DNA of 64,000 nt from Chrysemys picta bellii (GCF_011386835.1 NC_088797.1:41522576-41586575), one strand, 5' to 3'. Counted from the first letter of the stretch, positions 1-15,400 are shown. Notes: generated by a model not told the origin, from the letters alone. Made by a program: numbers and translations.

Positions 1-690
1 CTCCAAGCTCATCATCAGAAGCAAGCTCCCAACTGTAACCAGGACACACCAACTCAAAGCTGCACCAGACTCTGCCAGATGCAAAACCTGTAGATCTATC
101 TCCACTGTTAAAATGATCAACACTTCCCACAATACACCTTTCAAGATCCATGGGTCCTACACATGTCTATCACAACATGTGTTGTTCGTCATCCAGTGCA
201 CAAAATGTCCCAACAAATATGTGGGTAAAACCAGACAATCACTATGCTCTCAAACGAGCTCAGACAGAAAAATGATCACCTGTGAGTGAACATTTTCACA
301 AGGCCATCACTCCATATCTGATCTCTCAGTTCTCATCCTCAAAGGAAACCTCCTCAAACGACGAGCCTAGGAGCATAAATTCATAACTTGACTAGACACT
401 AAAAATCATGGGCTGAATAGAGACACTACAACACTCTAACTCACTAACTTCCCCTCCCAGCATTTCTCCTCCACTCTCATGACTAAAGAGGTGTAAATTG
501 GCACTTGACCCTGAATGGTCCCCTGAAATGTGTGTTAACTACTTATGCTAAACAATCTGTTCCATCTTGTATTTAGCTGTAACACTGAGTATATTTCATA
601 GACCTGTAGATGAGCTTGTCTCTATCACCAACGGAAGTCCAATAAAAGATATTGCCTCACCCAGCTTGTCTCTCTAATAAATTAGGAAAC
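1..690 (+). mobile_element. Penelope-like retroelement, 3' fragment (degenerate)
   Basis: The frame starting at base 2 stays open to about base 289. It reads as the C-terminal GIY-YIG endonuclease region of a Penelope-like element: a Cys-rich block, then 'VIQCTKCPNKYVGKT', the usual core of this domain (YVG in place of YIG). After an in-frame TGA near 287 the same frame continues in degenerate form. The tail at 635-690 ('ccaataaaagatattgcctc') is the characteristic 3' end seen in reptile copies. The 5' part, including the reverse transcriptase, lies outside the window. Stops make it non-functional. The class is seen in the sequence; the subfamily (Neptune-like) is inference. Confidence 0.75.
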
Positions 691-2891
691 AACACTTAGT
701 GGTCACATTTTCCTTAATACTTAACATTTTTTAAAGTAATGGCTTTGCCTTTTTAAATTATAACAGGAGCGGTTTGCCCCACTATTACTGTTGAAATAAA
801 AGCTAAAGAAGGGAACAAGGCGTTATAATTACACTGACTATTTTGGGGACTATATTAACCCAATTATGTTCTGTATTGCAATTATTTACGTCTAACAATC
901 TTACAAAATTATATGGACTTATTTATAGCTTGGAGTGGGGCTTTGTTTTGTTTAAAATATGGATGAATATCACAATGTGCATAATTGGAAAAATTGTCCA
1001 AGGACAGGAATGGGGACTTGAAAGGCAAGTCTGTGGGGTTCTACCCCTAAATCTACCACAAACCTCTTCTGTAGCTCAGAGGAACTGACTTGTCAGATAA
1101 ATACCTCAGTTTAATCATCCACAAAATAGGTATATTACCACTATTAAAATAGGATTGTTGTCAGGCTTCAATATTTTTGTTCACTATATTTATAATAAAT
1201 CCTTAGCTTAAAGGTACTATGCAAGTACAAAGTACAGTTGAATCTCTTCAATGTGCACTTCAATAACTTACACAGAAAAATCATGCCTACTTTTCTGCAA
1301 ATATTTAATAGAGGCCCTAATTCAGCAAGGTACTTAAGCACATGCCAAAATTTAAACACTTCAAAATTAGGCATGTATGAGTACCTTGCTTAATTGGGAT
1401 CAAAGAGCTGTAGTAAGGCCCCATATTACCAAGGCTTCATTGCCTTTATGAATATGGATGTATGCTATAGAACACTTACTAGTTTTCTAAAGAGTTATAT
1501 CTTAAATAATTAAAACTAAGCTACCTATGCTAAATGAACAAATTACTGTGTATCTCAAGCATTAATTGTATTTATTTTCCTCCTTTTTAATCCACAAAAA
1601 TTCAGTATTCAGTAATTCACATCTCCAAGTCATTAGTGTGAATTAACAATGTTCTATTGTATTATTAATTACACCAAACAGCAAAGTCTGAATTCAAGTA
1701 ATGGAAAAAGTTAAGTGTATTAGGCTATAGATATGTCAATCAAAACACTAAGTAGCAGGAGTTTAAATATGTTTTTGAATATAAATATAATTTTACATGC
1801 ACTATTAATGGTGATAATTCAATAAGATTAAAAAGAAATGTTATAAGAGTAAGATGTTGCATGGCTATTCCTGTTTTTCATAGCACCTAAATAAGGTCAA
1901 TATTAATCCTGAAATAAGTTGTAAGGAACTGTATGAATTTAGAAATAGCTATGTGCAATCATTGCTACGTTTAAAAAAAAAACCTGTTATGAACCCAATA
2001 CACACAAATTCTTTGGCAATCTTAAATCCTATTTGGGAGTAACAAACTGTGTTTGAAAATGGCTGTCAAGGATGATTCTTTTATGTTAAGCAGAGCTGTG
2101 CTTGACAGCAATTTTCAGTCACAGAAGTAGTATCCAACATCTTAGTACCGGCGTGCCTCCCAAATACTTAAAAACCACAATAGCACACACTCCATCTTCC
2201 TTCCTTCCTTCTGAGACTTGAAAAGAAGTGGCTCAATTAACATACAGGGGTTGTGATATGATGTGTGTCCGTGTCCCCAATTTCATGCTTATTCTTAAAT
2301 CTTGCAGACATGAGTTCCATAGCTCCTAAGTCTCTCTCTCGTTCTCACAAGCCTCCTCCTTTTCATTGTTCAATTGGAACATAACTGTCATGGAAGGTCA
2401 TGGTCACAGGGAGAGAAAAGATATCTCAGAGATCACTCAAATCTATGTAGACTTTTGAATATAAGGGCAGAGACCTTGAAATGGACTCTATATTGACAGG
2501 GAAGCCACTGCAGCAAGCAGAACAGGAAAAGGTGTTGCTAACCCTCCTCAGTGTGTGATTAACCTAAAAAGAAAAATCATCTGGAAGCTGGCATTAAGGT
2601 TTCTGGGGAGCTAGTTATGAAGCTCAACAAAACCAAAAAAAAGACAGTGAGGAAGGGAGTGGATATGGCGTGTGTGACAAGGAGTTTGTTAGTGTTTACA
2701 CATGAACCATTGAAGGAGTAACTTTGAATGGAGCCAAGCTACATAGTAAAGTAAAACGGGTATTTTATATTAAACTGCCAGTTCTCTTGTGTTTGTGGTG
2801 TGTATAAACAAAAATTTCAAATGCTGAATATTAAAGAAACTAAACAGAAATTTGAACAGAAGAAGAGTACGATTGCCTATACCTGTCAAGG
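691..2891. other. AT-rich non-coding interval
   Basis: I see no credible gene here. The short frames at 843-1088 and 1168-1374 have no domain or codon signature. A worn palindromic repeat lies at about 1308-1405 ('cagcaaggtacttaagcac' against 'gagtaccttgcttaat'), the type of short inverted repeat common in turtle and bird genomes. The end of the interval (2755-2891) has TATA-like stretches, for example 'gtataaac' near 2801. If the gene proposed from 2892 is real, this is its promoter side. Confidence 0.4.
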
Positions 2892-3006
2892 ATGTCTATG
2901 GCTGCTATTGCTCTTTGGGTTTTGCTTCTTTGGGTTTTAGTGCATGGTGACCAAAACAATGAAAGGAGTACCATGAAGAATGAGGAAACAGCTTTAGCCT
3001 TCACAG
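2892..3006 (+). CDS. Candidate exon 1: signal peptide
   Basis: The ATG has A at -3 (tcaaggATG). It is followed by a short N-region and a run of hydrophobic residues rich in Leu, Val and Trp ending at VHG, a plausible signal-peptidase context, then a polar DQNNERST segment. The frame reaches a donor at CACAG|gtagct after 38 codons plus one base (phase 1). The uninterrupted frame would run on to 3080, so the donor is a choice, made because exon 2 continues in the matching phase. Part of the model spanning 2892-30840. Confidence 0.33.
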
Positions 3007-6000
3007 GTAGCTTGAATGGTAACAGATGGTTTTGCAGCCATTTCTACTGTCTCTTGCCTTTTGGCTCAAGCTCATTATAGGATATTCCCCTCCCCACAAC
3101 TGATTCATTTCTTTTCCTTCCTTTATTTATCACATTCCAGCGACCTTTTCCTCCTCTTACCCTTAGTCCAGCAGTGCCAAAAAGTTTGCTCAACCAAGGG
3201 CCTGGAAATGCCCTGATTAGCATAAAATGTTTAGTACAGTGGTACAGTCTATGAACATTACAAGTCTTGATCCTAATGCCAATGTTGATCCTAATGCCAC
3301 TATTGTTGCCTGTGGGCTGTACCTTGGTACTAAAGGAAGTGATGGTTGTGGGCTGTATTTTACAGCGCAATACGTTCTATTTGACCCACAGGTTTCATGA
3401 TTTATGACTTGACCTTCAGGAATCCTAATACGTCCTACAAAGTGCTGAGCCCATTTGGTTCCCATGGAGCTGTTTCTATACTGCAGAGCAAACTCTCAGA
3501 ACCTTGCAGGTATGCTATTATCTCCCACCCTAAACTCAAAGTACCACAAACTCTCCTACCAGAGGAGAAAATAGAGCTATATTTCTGGGTAAATGTATTT
3601 ATTAATTCATTGATAGCCTTTTGGGCTAATTTTTTTTAAGTTTGTATTACATTTCCTCTCCTTCCAGGGTCTGACCACTAAGATTCTGAAAGCATACTGC
3701 TGACCTGATGATGCGGGAAAAGCTGAAGTACTCAATGCTTTTTTTGCCTTGGTCTTCAGACAAGTTCAGCTCCCAGACTGCTGAATTGGGCAGCACAATA
3801 TGGGGAAGAGGTAAGCAGCCCTCTGTGGGGAAAGAACAGGTTAAGAACTATTTAGAAAAGCTGGACATGCACAAGTGCATTGGTCTGGAACTAATGCATC
3901 TGAGGGTGCTGAGGGACTTGGCTGATGCGATTGCAGAGCCACTGGCCATTATCTTTGAAAACTCGTGGCGATCGGGGGAGGTCCCGGACAATTGGAAAAA
4001 GGCAAATATAGTGCCCATCTTTAAAAAAAAATAAAAAAATTAAAAGGAGAATCCAGGGAACTACAGACCGGTCAGCCTCACCTCAATCCCTGGAAAAATC
4101 ATGGAACAGGTCCTCAACGAATCCATTTTGAAGCACTTGGAGGAGAGGAAGGTGATCAGGAACAGTCAACATGGTTTCACCAAGGCAAGTCATGCCTAAC
4201 CAATCTGATTGCCTTCTATGATGAGTAACTGGCTCTGTGGATATGGGGAAAGTGATGGACATGATATATCTTGACTTTGGCACAGCTTTTGATACGGTCT
4301 CCCACATTATTCTTGCCAGCAAGTTAAAAGATTATGGATTGGACGAATGCTGGCTAGATTATCGGGCTCAATGGGTAGTGATCAACAGCTCAATGTCTAG
4401 TTGGCAGCTGGTATCAAGTGGAGTGCCCCAGGGGTCTGTCCTGGGGCTGGTTTTGTTCAACATCTTCATTAATGATTTGGATGATGGGAGGAATTGCACC
4501 CTCAGCAAGTTCGCAGAAGACACTAAACTGGAGGGAGAGGGAGAGGTAGATATGCTGGAGGGTAGGGATAGAGTCCAGAGTGACCTAGACAAATCGGAGG
4601 ACTGGCCTAAAAGAAATCTGATGAGGTTCAACGAGGACAAGTGCAGAGTCCTGCACTTAGGACAGAAGAAGCCCATGCACTGCTACAGGCTGGGGACCGA
4701 CTGGTTAAGCGGCAGTTTCACAGAAAAAGACCTGGGGATTACAATGGATGAGAAGTTGGATATGAGTCAACTGTGTGTCCCTGTTGCCAAGAAGGCTAAT
4801 GGTATTGGGCTGCATTAATAGGGGTGATTATTCCCCTCTATTCAGCACTGGTGATGCCACATCTGGAGTACTGCGTTCAGTTTTGAGGCCCCCACTACAG
4901 AAAGGTGTGGACAAATTGGAGAGAGTCCAGCGGAGGGCAACGAAAATTATTAGAAGGCTGGGGCACATGACTTGGGAGAAAAGGCTGAGGGAACTGGTCT
5001 TATTTAGTCTGGAGAAGAGAAGAGTGAGGGGGGATTTGATAGTGGCCTTCAGCTATCTGAAGTGGGAGGTCCAAAGAGGATGGAGCTAGGCTGTTCTCAG
5101 TGGTAGCAGATGACAGAACAAGGAGAAATGGTCTCAAATTGCAGTGAGGGACGTCTGGGTTGGATATTAGGAAACACTATTTCACTAGGAGGGTGGTGAA
5201 GCACTGGAATGAGTTACTTAGGGAGGTGGTGGAATCTCCATCCTTAGAGGTTTTTAAGGCCTGGGTTGACAAAGCCCTGGCTGGGATGATTTAGTTGGGG
5301 TTTGTTCTGCTTTGAGAAGGGGGTTGGACTACATGACTTCCTGAGGTCTCTTCCAACCCTAATCTTCTATGAATCTATGACCTGGTTATGACTCAGATTA
5401 AGATCAGAAATGGAAAAAGTTGAGTTTATCCTCTTGTATTTAACTTTCACTTTCTCTAAGTGAAAGCTAAGAGGGAAATAAAATGTGCTTAAAGAGAAAT
5501 TACACATCATGAAAGGGTGACACTTTATTTTATTTGTATTCTTTACATCCAAGGAATAAATAAAACCAAATATGCTTCACCCTATCCCTAAAATTCTTAT
5601 TTCTAACAATAGCTGTAAAAATACCCTCCTAACCCATAAGGGACCTGTAAAAGAGGATTGGATGTCAAAACCTCATGCTCTGAATAGTAAAGCTTCAAAA
5701 GACTGCTGGAAAAAATCATTTGAATTATTTTCCATTTTCCTATCATCTTTTCTGATATCATGTAATTGTGTTTTGGATTAAATATTTTCAGCATGTTTTT
5801 AAAAGGCAAAACAAGGACTCTTAATTTATTTTCATTTTATATAGTAAAGTTAAGGATAAGGAACTTCCAGTATCAATCCAGGAAAACTTCCAGCAAACCC
5901 AGCCCAGCTGGCCACTGTCCTGCAAGACTGTATGGAAGGGATGCCTACGCTGAATTTTTATTTCTGTAATTCTCCTGCTCCAGCGTCTTACCCTCTTAGC

Positions 6001-9000
6001 ATTCTCACTGCTTCTATTAAATAATGCTGATTTAGCACAACCATCTCAACCTGCAGCTGTCTGCATAATAATAACTCACCATTACAGTATTACAGAAGCA
6101 ACTAGTTATAGCACAATGCATGTGCACTATTTGTTTTTTTCTGGAATTAAGTCAGAACCAGAATCTTAACCAAGGGCTAACGACTCTGCATACAGTGCAA
6201 GAAACTGCACACAGTTCTCTTTGGCATTTCATAGGCTCTATCTTGTGAGCTGTTCATAAACTAATGTCCCTTTAAGCATCAGAGAAAAATAAAGTGGCAA
6301 TTCCATTTCATTATGAGTGCCAACATGGAATCATTGTCTCATTGCAACTGTATGCTATTGGTCCCTTAGCATCAAACATCAATAGGGATATTTTTAGAAC
6401 AATGTGCAGAATCATTCATTATAATTCAAGCAGCGAAAAGAAATGTAGTAAACACGCAGAGTAAAATTAAATGCCTCTCTTCAGTCAGGACAGCAATTTC
6501 TTCCAAAGCTGACTTACAAATGCTACAAATCAATGTTTTCTCCTGACGTTTTTGGACACCACACTTCCCCAGCAAGTTGGAATAGCTTACTGGAAACACC
6601 ATTATTTTCTAATTATGTACAGTATAGGAAAGGTATGTTTCTAAACAGCAAAGATGACAGGATGGTGGTAGCATATTATTACACTAACGTGAGCATCTAA
6701 GGTTATATCACTGAGTACACCCATTACAATCTATTCATCCATCCTGTAAGATGAACTCCATACACCAAGTACTGCACATGCCAAAACAAACAGATTCTGT
6801 ATGTCTGAACAATGCAACTTATTTTTTTTTTTTACTGAAGGTCTGTGGATGTATCAAAAACTTTGGCTATCACAAATATGGATACCAGCATTCAACCAGC
6901 TTTCACAGGCCCTGGAGGAGGAAGAGAGCGAGAATTAAGGTGATCATGAGACCTAAATCTCTGCCAACTGGGAAGAGGGTTTGCAGCAATCAGCTTGCTG
7001 ATTGACTCATCTCTCCTTTGCACAAAGGGTATTAGCTGTGTTGGCAAGTGGTGGAACATTGGTACTCCCAGTCAGTATGGGGGGGGGAGGGGCGTGGATC
7101 ACTATTCATGTCGCACTCTGTCAGTACCTAGCCCAGGGAAGCTAACGATCCAACTAGCGGACCAAATGCAGTGATGAATCCTGGTCACGTGCCATATGAG
7201 GCACATAGTGTCTCCTCTTCTTCTTAGCATATGCGCAATGAGAACACCTACATAATACTTCAAGGGCTAATGTTTGGAATTTGATTGGCATTTTGACTAA
7301 TAAACATGTATGTGGTCATTTTAGTTATAGGCTTCCCAGCATGCTATGGATTGTGCTTGACCTCAGATATGGAGATCAGCAATGAATTCTTTTCCCACTG
7401 CAGATCAGTGGTACCAAGGTGGTATGTGGAGGAATTTAGTCTTCACCTAGAATATTCAGTAAACTGGACTAGTTGTTTTTAACACTATTTTAAACAAGAT
7501 AACTGAGTGCTGTCACCAATAACATGGCTGTTGGGTCAACTTCTAACTTTAGTTGGGGAATATTAATGGGTTTGTCAACTCAGGAATAGCAGAAGTCATT
7601 TAGCATTGTGGGCCTGAAGCTTATTCCAACCTAAGCCCAAAGCTGGGAATTGAGTTGCGCCATGGGGCACAATAAGAATGAGAAGAAGAAGAAGGGCTTT
7701 CTGTACTGAAGATATGTCTTGTTCTGGTACAAATCTTCCTACAGGGACAGAGGGCTTGTTGGGGAATACCATTTGAACTGGTAGACTGGGGCTTGAAGGG
7801 CCAATGAGTGGAACAAAAAATGACTGTACTGGGCTGTTTTCTTTTTCTTCCTTCATAGAATTGTAGGACTGGAAGCAACCTTGAGAGGTTATCTAGACCA
7901 GTCCCATGCACTCATGGCAAGACTAAGTATTATCTAGATTTTTTTTTGCTCATTTGTTTAATACATCTTCAGCAGCATTCAAACCAAACTGAACTTTGTA
8001 GAGGTTTTTACTGACTTCTCACCTCACTGGTAAATTTGCTTAATAAACATCTCAAAAGAAAATAAAGTTTAATGGGTATTTTCATTATATCTGAAATAAT
8101 GTACTCAACATTTTTGCCATCACGTAAATACAATGATTTATCTTACTATATACTGAAGGCATTTCCCTCTAAGATTTTATGCCATGCCAACCACCATAGT
8201 ACTGGAGCATTACGAATGGGTCTGAATACTGTAGTTTGCACACTATTAGTGGAACACACATCCAGGGTATTGAATAGATTTTTCACTTTAGAAACACAAG
8301 AAAATGTGATGAATCATTTTGATGTAAGTTGGTTGCTGTGGACTAAGTCCTATAGTCTAAACTCAATGTGTAATCAAGGATTGAAATCAAAGAGAGTTTT
8401 ACCTAAATAAACATTTGGCCCCAAGTGGATTTACATTTGCTACTGCTATATATTTTAGCAGCCAATATTCCAAAAGCTATTGCAACTGGTGTTAATTCAG
8501 TTATACTACTAGTGAGAGGTATTAGAGGTAACATGCTCTAGTAGACTGAGCACACAACTGGGAGTTCTAATCCTGACATTGCCACTGAGTGTCTGTGATA
8601 CTTTGGGCAGGTCACTTAGGACTGTTCTACACTGGAAACTTACATCAGCACAGCTACGTCTCTCAGGGGTGTGAAAAATCCATACCCCTAAGTGATGTAG
8701 CTATGCCAACCTAACCCCCGGTGTAGAAAGCATTCTTCCATTGACCTAGCTACCATCTCTCGGGTAAGTGGATTACCTACGCCAATGGAAGAACTACTCC
8801 CAGTGGCATAGGAAGAATCCATACTGAAGCACTAGAGCAGCACAGCTTCAGCTGTGCCACTAACATTTTCAGTGTAGACATACACAGAGAAATGAAGGAT
8901 ATCTCAGTGTCCCCATCTATGAAATGGAGAAAATTCTTAGCTCCCAGTGTGAAATTACAATTGCCTCAATTGATCCTTTAACCTGCTTTCTCACAACTAC

Positions 9001-12000
9001 TTCCTGGATTGCTGTTGCAGCCCAGTGGTACAACACTTCTGCTCCTTTTCTGGGTAATAGGCACTTTGAAGTAGGGGACATACTGGTTAGAGAGAAGCTT
9101 ACTTACCTGAAGTGTGATAAAACAGAACAGTATTTTGCAATTTGGCTACCATTTCTCAATCATGCTGTCTTGGATACCCAGGTGGCCAACCCATATAAAT
9201 TAGGGTTCTTAGCTCATTGACCAACTGTTTCATATTGAAGTTTATTTTATCTTTTCTGATGGTACACTTTTGTAACTATCCTTCTATTGTTATTTTAAAC
9301 AATATATTGCAGCTGTTCGCTGACTATCTTTGCAACTATATACCCCATTTCTTTTTCATCTATTAATTTTAAAAAACATAATATAAAAACTGAAATATTA
9401 CTATTGCTGAAGAACTTTCCCTTACATCCATGTGACTTACCAGTCTAATTTTCCAGACAACAAAATTAGAAATTATATGTACTTATGCATGTTTTGCACC
9501 AACTTGCTTTACATAACAAAAATAACAGTAAAATACCCATTGTTCATAATTATTATATGTATAAAAATACAAAGTGAAATGTATATATGAGTAGTTAAAA
9601 TAGATAACTTTTAAGTAAGAATAATGTAAAATAAGTAAAACATAGCTTAACAAAATATTTCAAATAGCTATGTTGAGCAATACTTTATCTGTGAGCAAGA
9701 CACACACAGAGACAATCACACAGTATACACCTCTGCATCCCATTTACAGTATAGAGTGCAACTGCTGTACATTTTAAGGCTTTAGCAAATGGAATCTAAA
9801 GTAAGATTTGCTACTTGCTAGCACAATGCCTGGCAAGAAGGTGCTGCAAAGGCAGCACAGGTATACCAATCAGACAGACAGATTTCTGTTTCTCGATTAG
9901 CAGCCAGACCATGCTGAAGTCTCCATTCAAAGCAGATTTATTGCTACCTTATTGGCTTAAGGAAAAAAGAATCCTATTGAAAGCACAAAGGATTCTGTCA
10001 TTAACTTTACTACCAAACTATGAACTATGAATTACCAAACCAAGCTAAAATGCGATATTTTAAAAATAATTTCACTCATTTTTTTTTTATTCAATTGACC
10101 CTTTGTCTTTTTTTTTTTAATTAATTCAAAACCTAGTCATTTAAATGATGAATGTTTTTAAACCTGACCAGATAATACAGGATATTAATGTAACTAACAA
10201 ACATTTTTCCCATTCTCTAAAAGCAAATCTGAAAAGCACAGCAGTATGAGCTAAGTAAAAGTATGGTGCAAATCCTTCCTTTCTTCTGAAAATATTTGCT
10301 TTAAAACTTATTGGATATAGCAATATATTAAAGGCAGAGTTGATACACTTCAGTACAAGGTCCCCTTGTAGGGTAAATCAGCTGTCATCCAGTCTCAGAG
10401 CATTGCTGTAAGCTACATTTAGGTAAATGTATTTGAATGTATTAAGGAAGTCAGGTGCAATTTAAATACATAAAAAGTAGGGAATGTACTTACAAGATCA
10501 TGTCTTTTTAATTTTTTTTGTGGAATTTGAAATGATTATATCCATGCCTACAGAAAGTGCAACTACAGGGATTTGGAATTATTAATTTAAAGTGAGATCT
10601 GAATAAAATATTAACACACTTCTTTTACTAATTATTCAAAAATAAACAGCAGAACATGTCATCACACTTTCAGAAACCAAAATACAGGGGCATAAAAATC
10701 AGTCAAGATTCTACAGCATCTGAAAAGATGTGCGGAATATTTTAAACGTGGGATGGGGGGAGAAATAAAATTAACCCTCTGAGACTGTTTCCAAGATAAA
10801 TGATAAGAAATTCAAAGAGAAATGCACTTAACAAAAGTCACTATGAAAGCACTTAACAGTATGATGTCCAGCTCAATATTACCATGTTTTCCCAAACCTG
10901 TAATCAATGAAAATTTGAAACTGTCCTCAAAAGCTGTATTAATACGCACCCATAAACCCTTTTAATATGTGCATAAAATATGGGAGAGATCAGCCACTGT
11001 CCATGTGCAATAGGAAAAAAATTGACCTTTCCAGTGGAAATGTAAGTATATTTAACTCTGATGTGCTGGGCCAAAATCAATTCTCTATAGGAATTCAGGG
11101 GGAAAAAATAAGTCATGCAGCATTACAATGTACAACTTTTCCAAAACCCATATTCGCATGCGTTCTTTGCAAACCTATTTGTTTTACCAGCACTCCAGTG
11201 CAAATATGAAACACTTTCTCACTTTCTTCACAGGTAGCAATTTCCACCAAAATGAGAAGAACATGAACAAAGTAAAAGCTGTATGTGATCAAAGACCTGC
11301 TATATACCTGTGTCAAGCAGTTCTCGTGAGCAAGGTAGGAGAGCTAGTCATGCAAACGGACGACCTTTCACAAAATTAAATTCTAGTCAAACACATCTTA
11401 CAATATAAGGTATTATGAAGCAGATCTGTTAGCTCTCTTTCCAGATAAAAAAGAAAAAAAATGTTCTTATTTTAAAGCACCATTCATCAATCTCCTACTT
11501 CATATATCCACTATTAACCAAATATTCTAGAAGTGAAGGTACAATTTTCCCACACTGAGCACGTCTGCTATCTTACAAACAGCCTAATCATCATAATGCC
11601 TTCTTCATCCTTTAATACAATCAGTAAAGGGATGTAAACAAAAGGTTGAACAATCATAAGTCAGGATAAATACACAGTCCTTCTTGTGTAAGTGTGCATG
11701 GTGAAATGAATAGTTTCGTTATGAAAGAATGAACAATCTTTTTAGCAACTTCATAACTTACCTTCCAGAAGGTAAAGAAAATACAGCACTAAGCATCTGC
11801 TTCTGACAGTTCAATGCTTCCAAGACTGCCTAAAGTAATCATCTCATTAGTCAAAGGTAGCAATGTGCATTTTAAAAGCAACTGGCTAAGCTTGTATAGG
11901 ACAACTTAAAGTCACGAAATCAAAGGCTGGAGAACAGATTGACTGCTGCCTAGTCCAAGTCAGACAGACGAACTGTCAGTTCCACAACCAGAGATCAAAC

Positions 12001-12384
12001 ATGCAGAATCTCCCTTTACATAATAGACAAAGACTCCAGTAATCTTACTTTTTTTGTTAAAGCATTATCCTTATGATATGTATAAAGCTTTTCCATGCAG
12101 TATTCATAAAGGATTTTTTAAATTTTTCTTTAAAAATCTGATCTGTGTATAGAATAATACCTATTACATCATATGCCACAGAACGGCTTTTTTCGGGAAA
12201 CACTATGCCATACTCTAAAAATTACCATGAAATTCCCTACCTTTATATGTAGCAGTATACTCTAATCCAGCATAATGTAAAGGAGCTATGATTTTTATGT
12301 CAACATTTCTCTACTTTCAAAAGTGCATCTTGAAAATTTATGACAAGCTATGAAAAATAAACTCATTTCAGACTTGAATCTTTT

Positions 12385-12450
<66 letters not shown>

Positions 12451-15400
12451 TATACACACACACCTATATATATACACACACACACACACCTACCTTTGTC
12501 TAGCATAAGGTCATACATATTATGGCCAGATTATCATCAGCCAAAAAGTATCTCTGTACTACTTATGTTTTAGAATGTATTCTTTGCACTCTGTTTAAAA
12601 AAAATCACTAACATTTGAATATCAATAATGATAAAAGCATCCACATGTTTTCTCATCATTAAATAACTGGTTTAAGGAAAACCTTTACCACTTTGACTTT
12701 AAAAAAAAATCTATACTCTATTTTCAACCTCCAAAATCTCATTGGATTATTTCTGCCATGCAGTTTCTGGTTTTTCTTATATAATATTCTATAGAAGTTG
12801 AATCACCTTTCCAGAGATTCATAGGACATGAACTAAAATCTAATGCACCACTCAAACCAAGTCTCCACACCATTTTCTCATCAGCTTCTGCCTCCAAGAA
12901 AAAAAAAAGAATTGACAAATAAACAAGCACAGAACAGACAGGGGAACGCTCTTATTTTTTATTTTCATGCTGTGGATGTCGCTACTTACTTGGCTAAGAT
13001 ATCATCACAAATCCAAAATGATTTCAATTACACAGCGGAGTAATCACTGTTCGGCATCTGTAAGGGATTGATAAGCTGAGCTACATTACAGGAGTCCCTC
13101 TGCAGACTGTACCATTCCTGACCAAGCAGGTGGGGGAGAGAGCTGATATTTCTGTCAGAGCATCTTGCTAGCAGAGTGCAAGCACAGGGTACATTTATTG
13201 CCTGCGGTTTAAGATTGCTGAAGAAGGAAGGCGAACAGCAGCTACAGTAAGGGAAGAAAATGTTGCTCTGTAAGGAAAATGGACTGAACCACCATGTTGT
13301 TGTTTGTGGTTTTAATACTTCCCTTGGGATAATGACAAAAACGGAAGATGGCAAACTACCAGGAATATGCCACTTACTCCGAAACGGGAGAAACCTTCAA
13401 GGACAAGGACTGTCAAGTTCTATCACTATCATTTGAGAAGAAGGAGGGGGAAAAGATTCTGTATGGAGGGGACTAGAGGAGGTGAGGGAAAGCAACAAAT
13501 TCACTTAATCTTTACAGTGATCAGACACAGGCTGCAGAGCTATTTTCTGAATTTCAGGTTTTAGTGCCAAGTGCTTTCCAATTTATTTTTTTAATTTTGT
13601 GACAAATTCAATAGGCAACAGAATACAATTTTCTGTATTTCAAATTATGTTACCTAGAATTATATTTTGCCAATAATAAATATGTTTGCAAGCAAAGGTA
13701 AAAAACAAAGAAAAACAGCACAACACAAATATATACTGTATATTCCTATTATTCCAGAAAAAATATTTTGTGCTTCTGGGTCTGCAGTAGTCGTACAATA
13801 TTTGTGTTTATTTCACAGTACTATGCTCTTACACAAATTTAACAGCCAATACAGTACGAGCACATAGCCAGCACTAAATTTAATTTAAATTGATCTCATT
13901 AGCATATATTGTAAAAACCAAATAAACACATGGTAGTAATGTTCAGCATTTTTTACCGATTAGGACGTAGGAACCCTTTTAATGCTTCATGCTAAAAATA
14001 TCGGGGTTTTGTTATTGGAAAGAGCCATCCTTTCTTGGGGAGAGGAGGGGAGGGCACAGTTTTCTTCAAACTGTAACATCTAAAACGTTAACTTTTCAGT
14101 TTCTGAGGAATTATTGCATATTGTTTTGAGGCAGCTACTGTCTACATAGTATTTTTAGAAAGTTACAACTTCATATCGGGAATAAACACATGAACGTATT
14201 GGGCTGGAGGTGTGGGGGCATAAACTAGAGGACATACCATGCCATAGCTGTACAATAAGCATTTAAAGCACCTACTGTGAAAAAAATAATCCAACTGATA
14301 CAGGGCAAAAGGAGAGCCACCTGCCCTTTCAAAACATTAAATTTTACATATAATAGCACAGTTAATTACTGTCAACATTTGCCCCAAAGCACATATACGG
14401 TGTAAGCACATTTACAAATGTCTTTTCAACATGCAAAATATTCATTGTCCTAGTCACTGTATTTTACAAACTACAAGCTCAGATTCTGCACGTGAAACAA
14501 CACATTCTATACAGAAAATGACTAAATACAGAGAAAATGCATCTGTTTCTTAAAAGCATGTATAAAACATTATGCCTCAAAGTTGAAAGCTTTTGTAGAG
14601 TATCCTAAGGACAGCAGTGATTCGTGACTGCGCTGCCTCTTAGACAAGAGCGGGCAATTACAACTAAGCATACCTCCCTGAGCACTAATAGGAGTAGCTG
14701 TACTGATGCTCTGTCATCCTCGCTTACTTGCTGCTCAGAATATCAATTCAGCCAGTTAAACCAAAAGTCTGCACTGCACCAAAATGGAAGCTATTAAAAA
14801 AAATCCTACTAAGATTACTGATCAGAGAATTTTAATCTTTGTTGATCAATGGGGAAAAAAGTGAAAGTTAAAATGGGATTGGAACTAATAGATTTTTCAA
14901 AAATGAAGCTGCCATTATCACTGGAAAGCTTCAAGCAATACAAGCATGTCATGACATCCTATGCAGTGACATTGAGTTGTATTCAACACAGTTCTGCACA
15001 CTGTTTTACTGAGCAAGTCTTTGTTTCTAACTGTGTCTTTAAGGAACTCTGAACCCAGTTTCACATTTTAAATCAAACTAAACAAAGCAACCACAGGGGA
15101 AAAAATGTTACAGTTTAAGATGTGTTCCACATAGGTTCAAGAATTGTAACTGCTGGTGCTCTCTACTGCTCTGCTAGAGTGCCGGTTCTGTATACTGGAC
15201 ATTTTCAGTTATTAGAAGCCAAATTTTTCCATGTATCTGAATACAAGTTCTAAATCTATTTTTAAAACCTAGACAACTGATGATATAACTAAAGCCAAAA
15301 GATAATAAACAAGGAAGATTAAACAAAGTATTTGTTCAAGGTGGGGTTTGGGGTTTTTTTTTGGTTGGTTGGTTGATTTTTGTCGGGGGCGGGGGGGGAA

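Noticed and set aside
12388..12490. Replication-origin or scaffold-attachment element in the TA tract
   Set aside because: A simple microsatellite explains it; no further motif supports a function.
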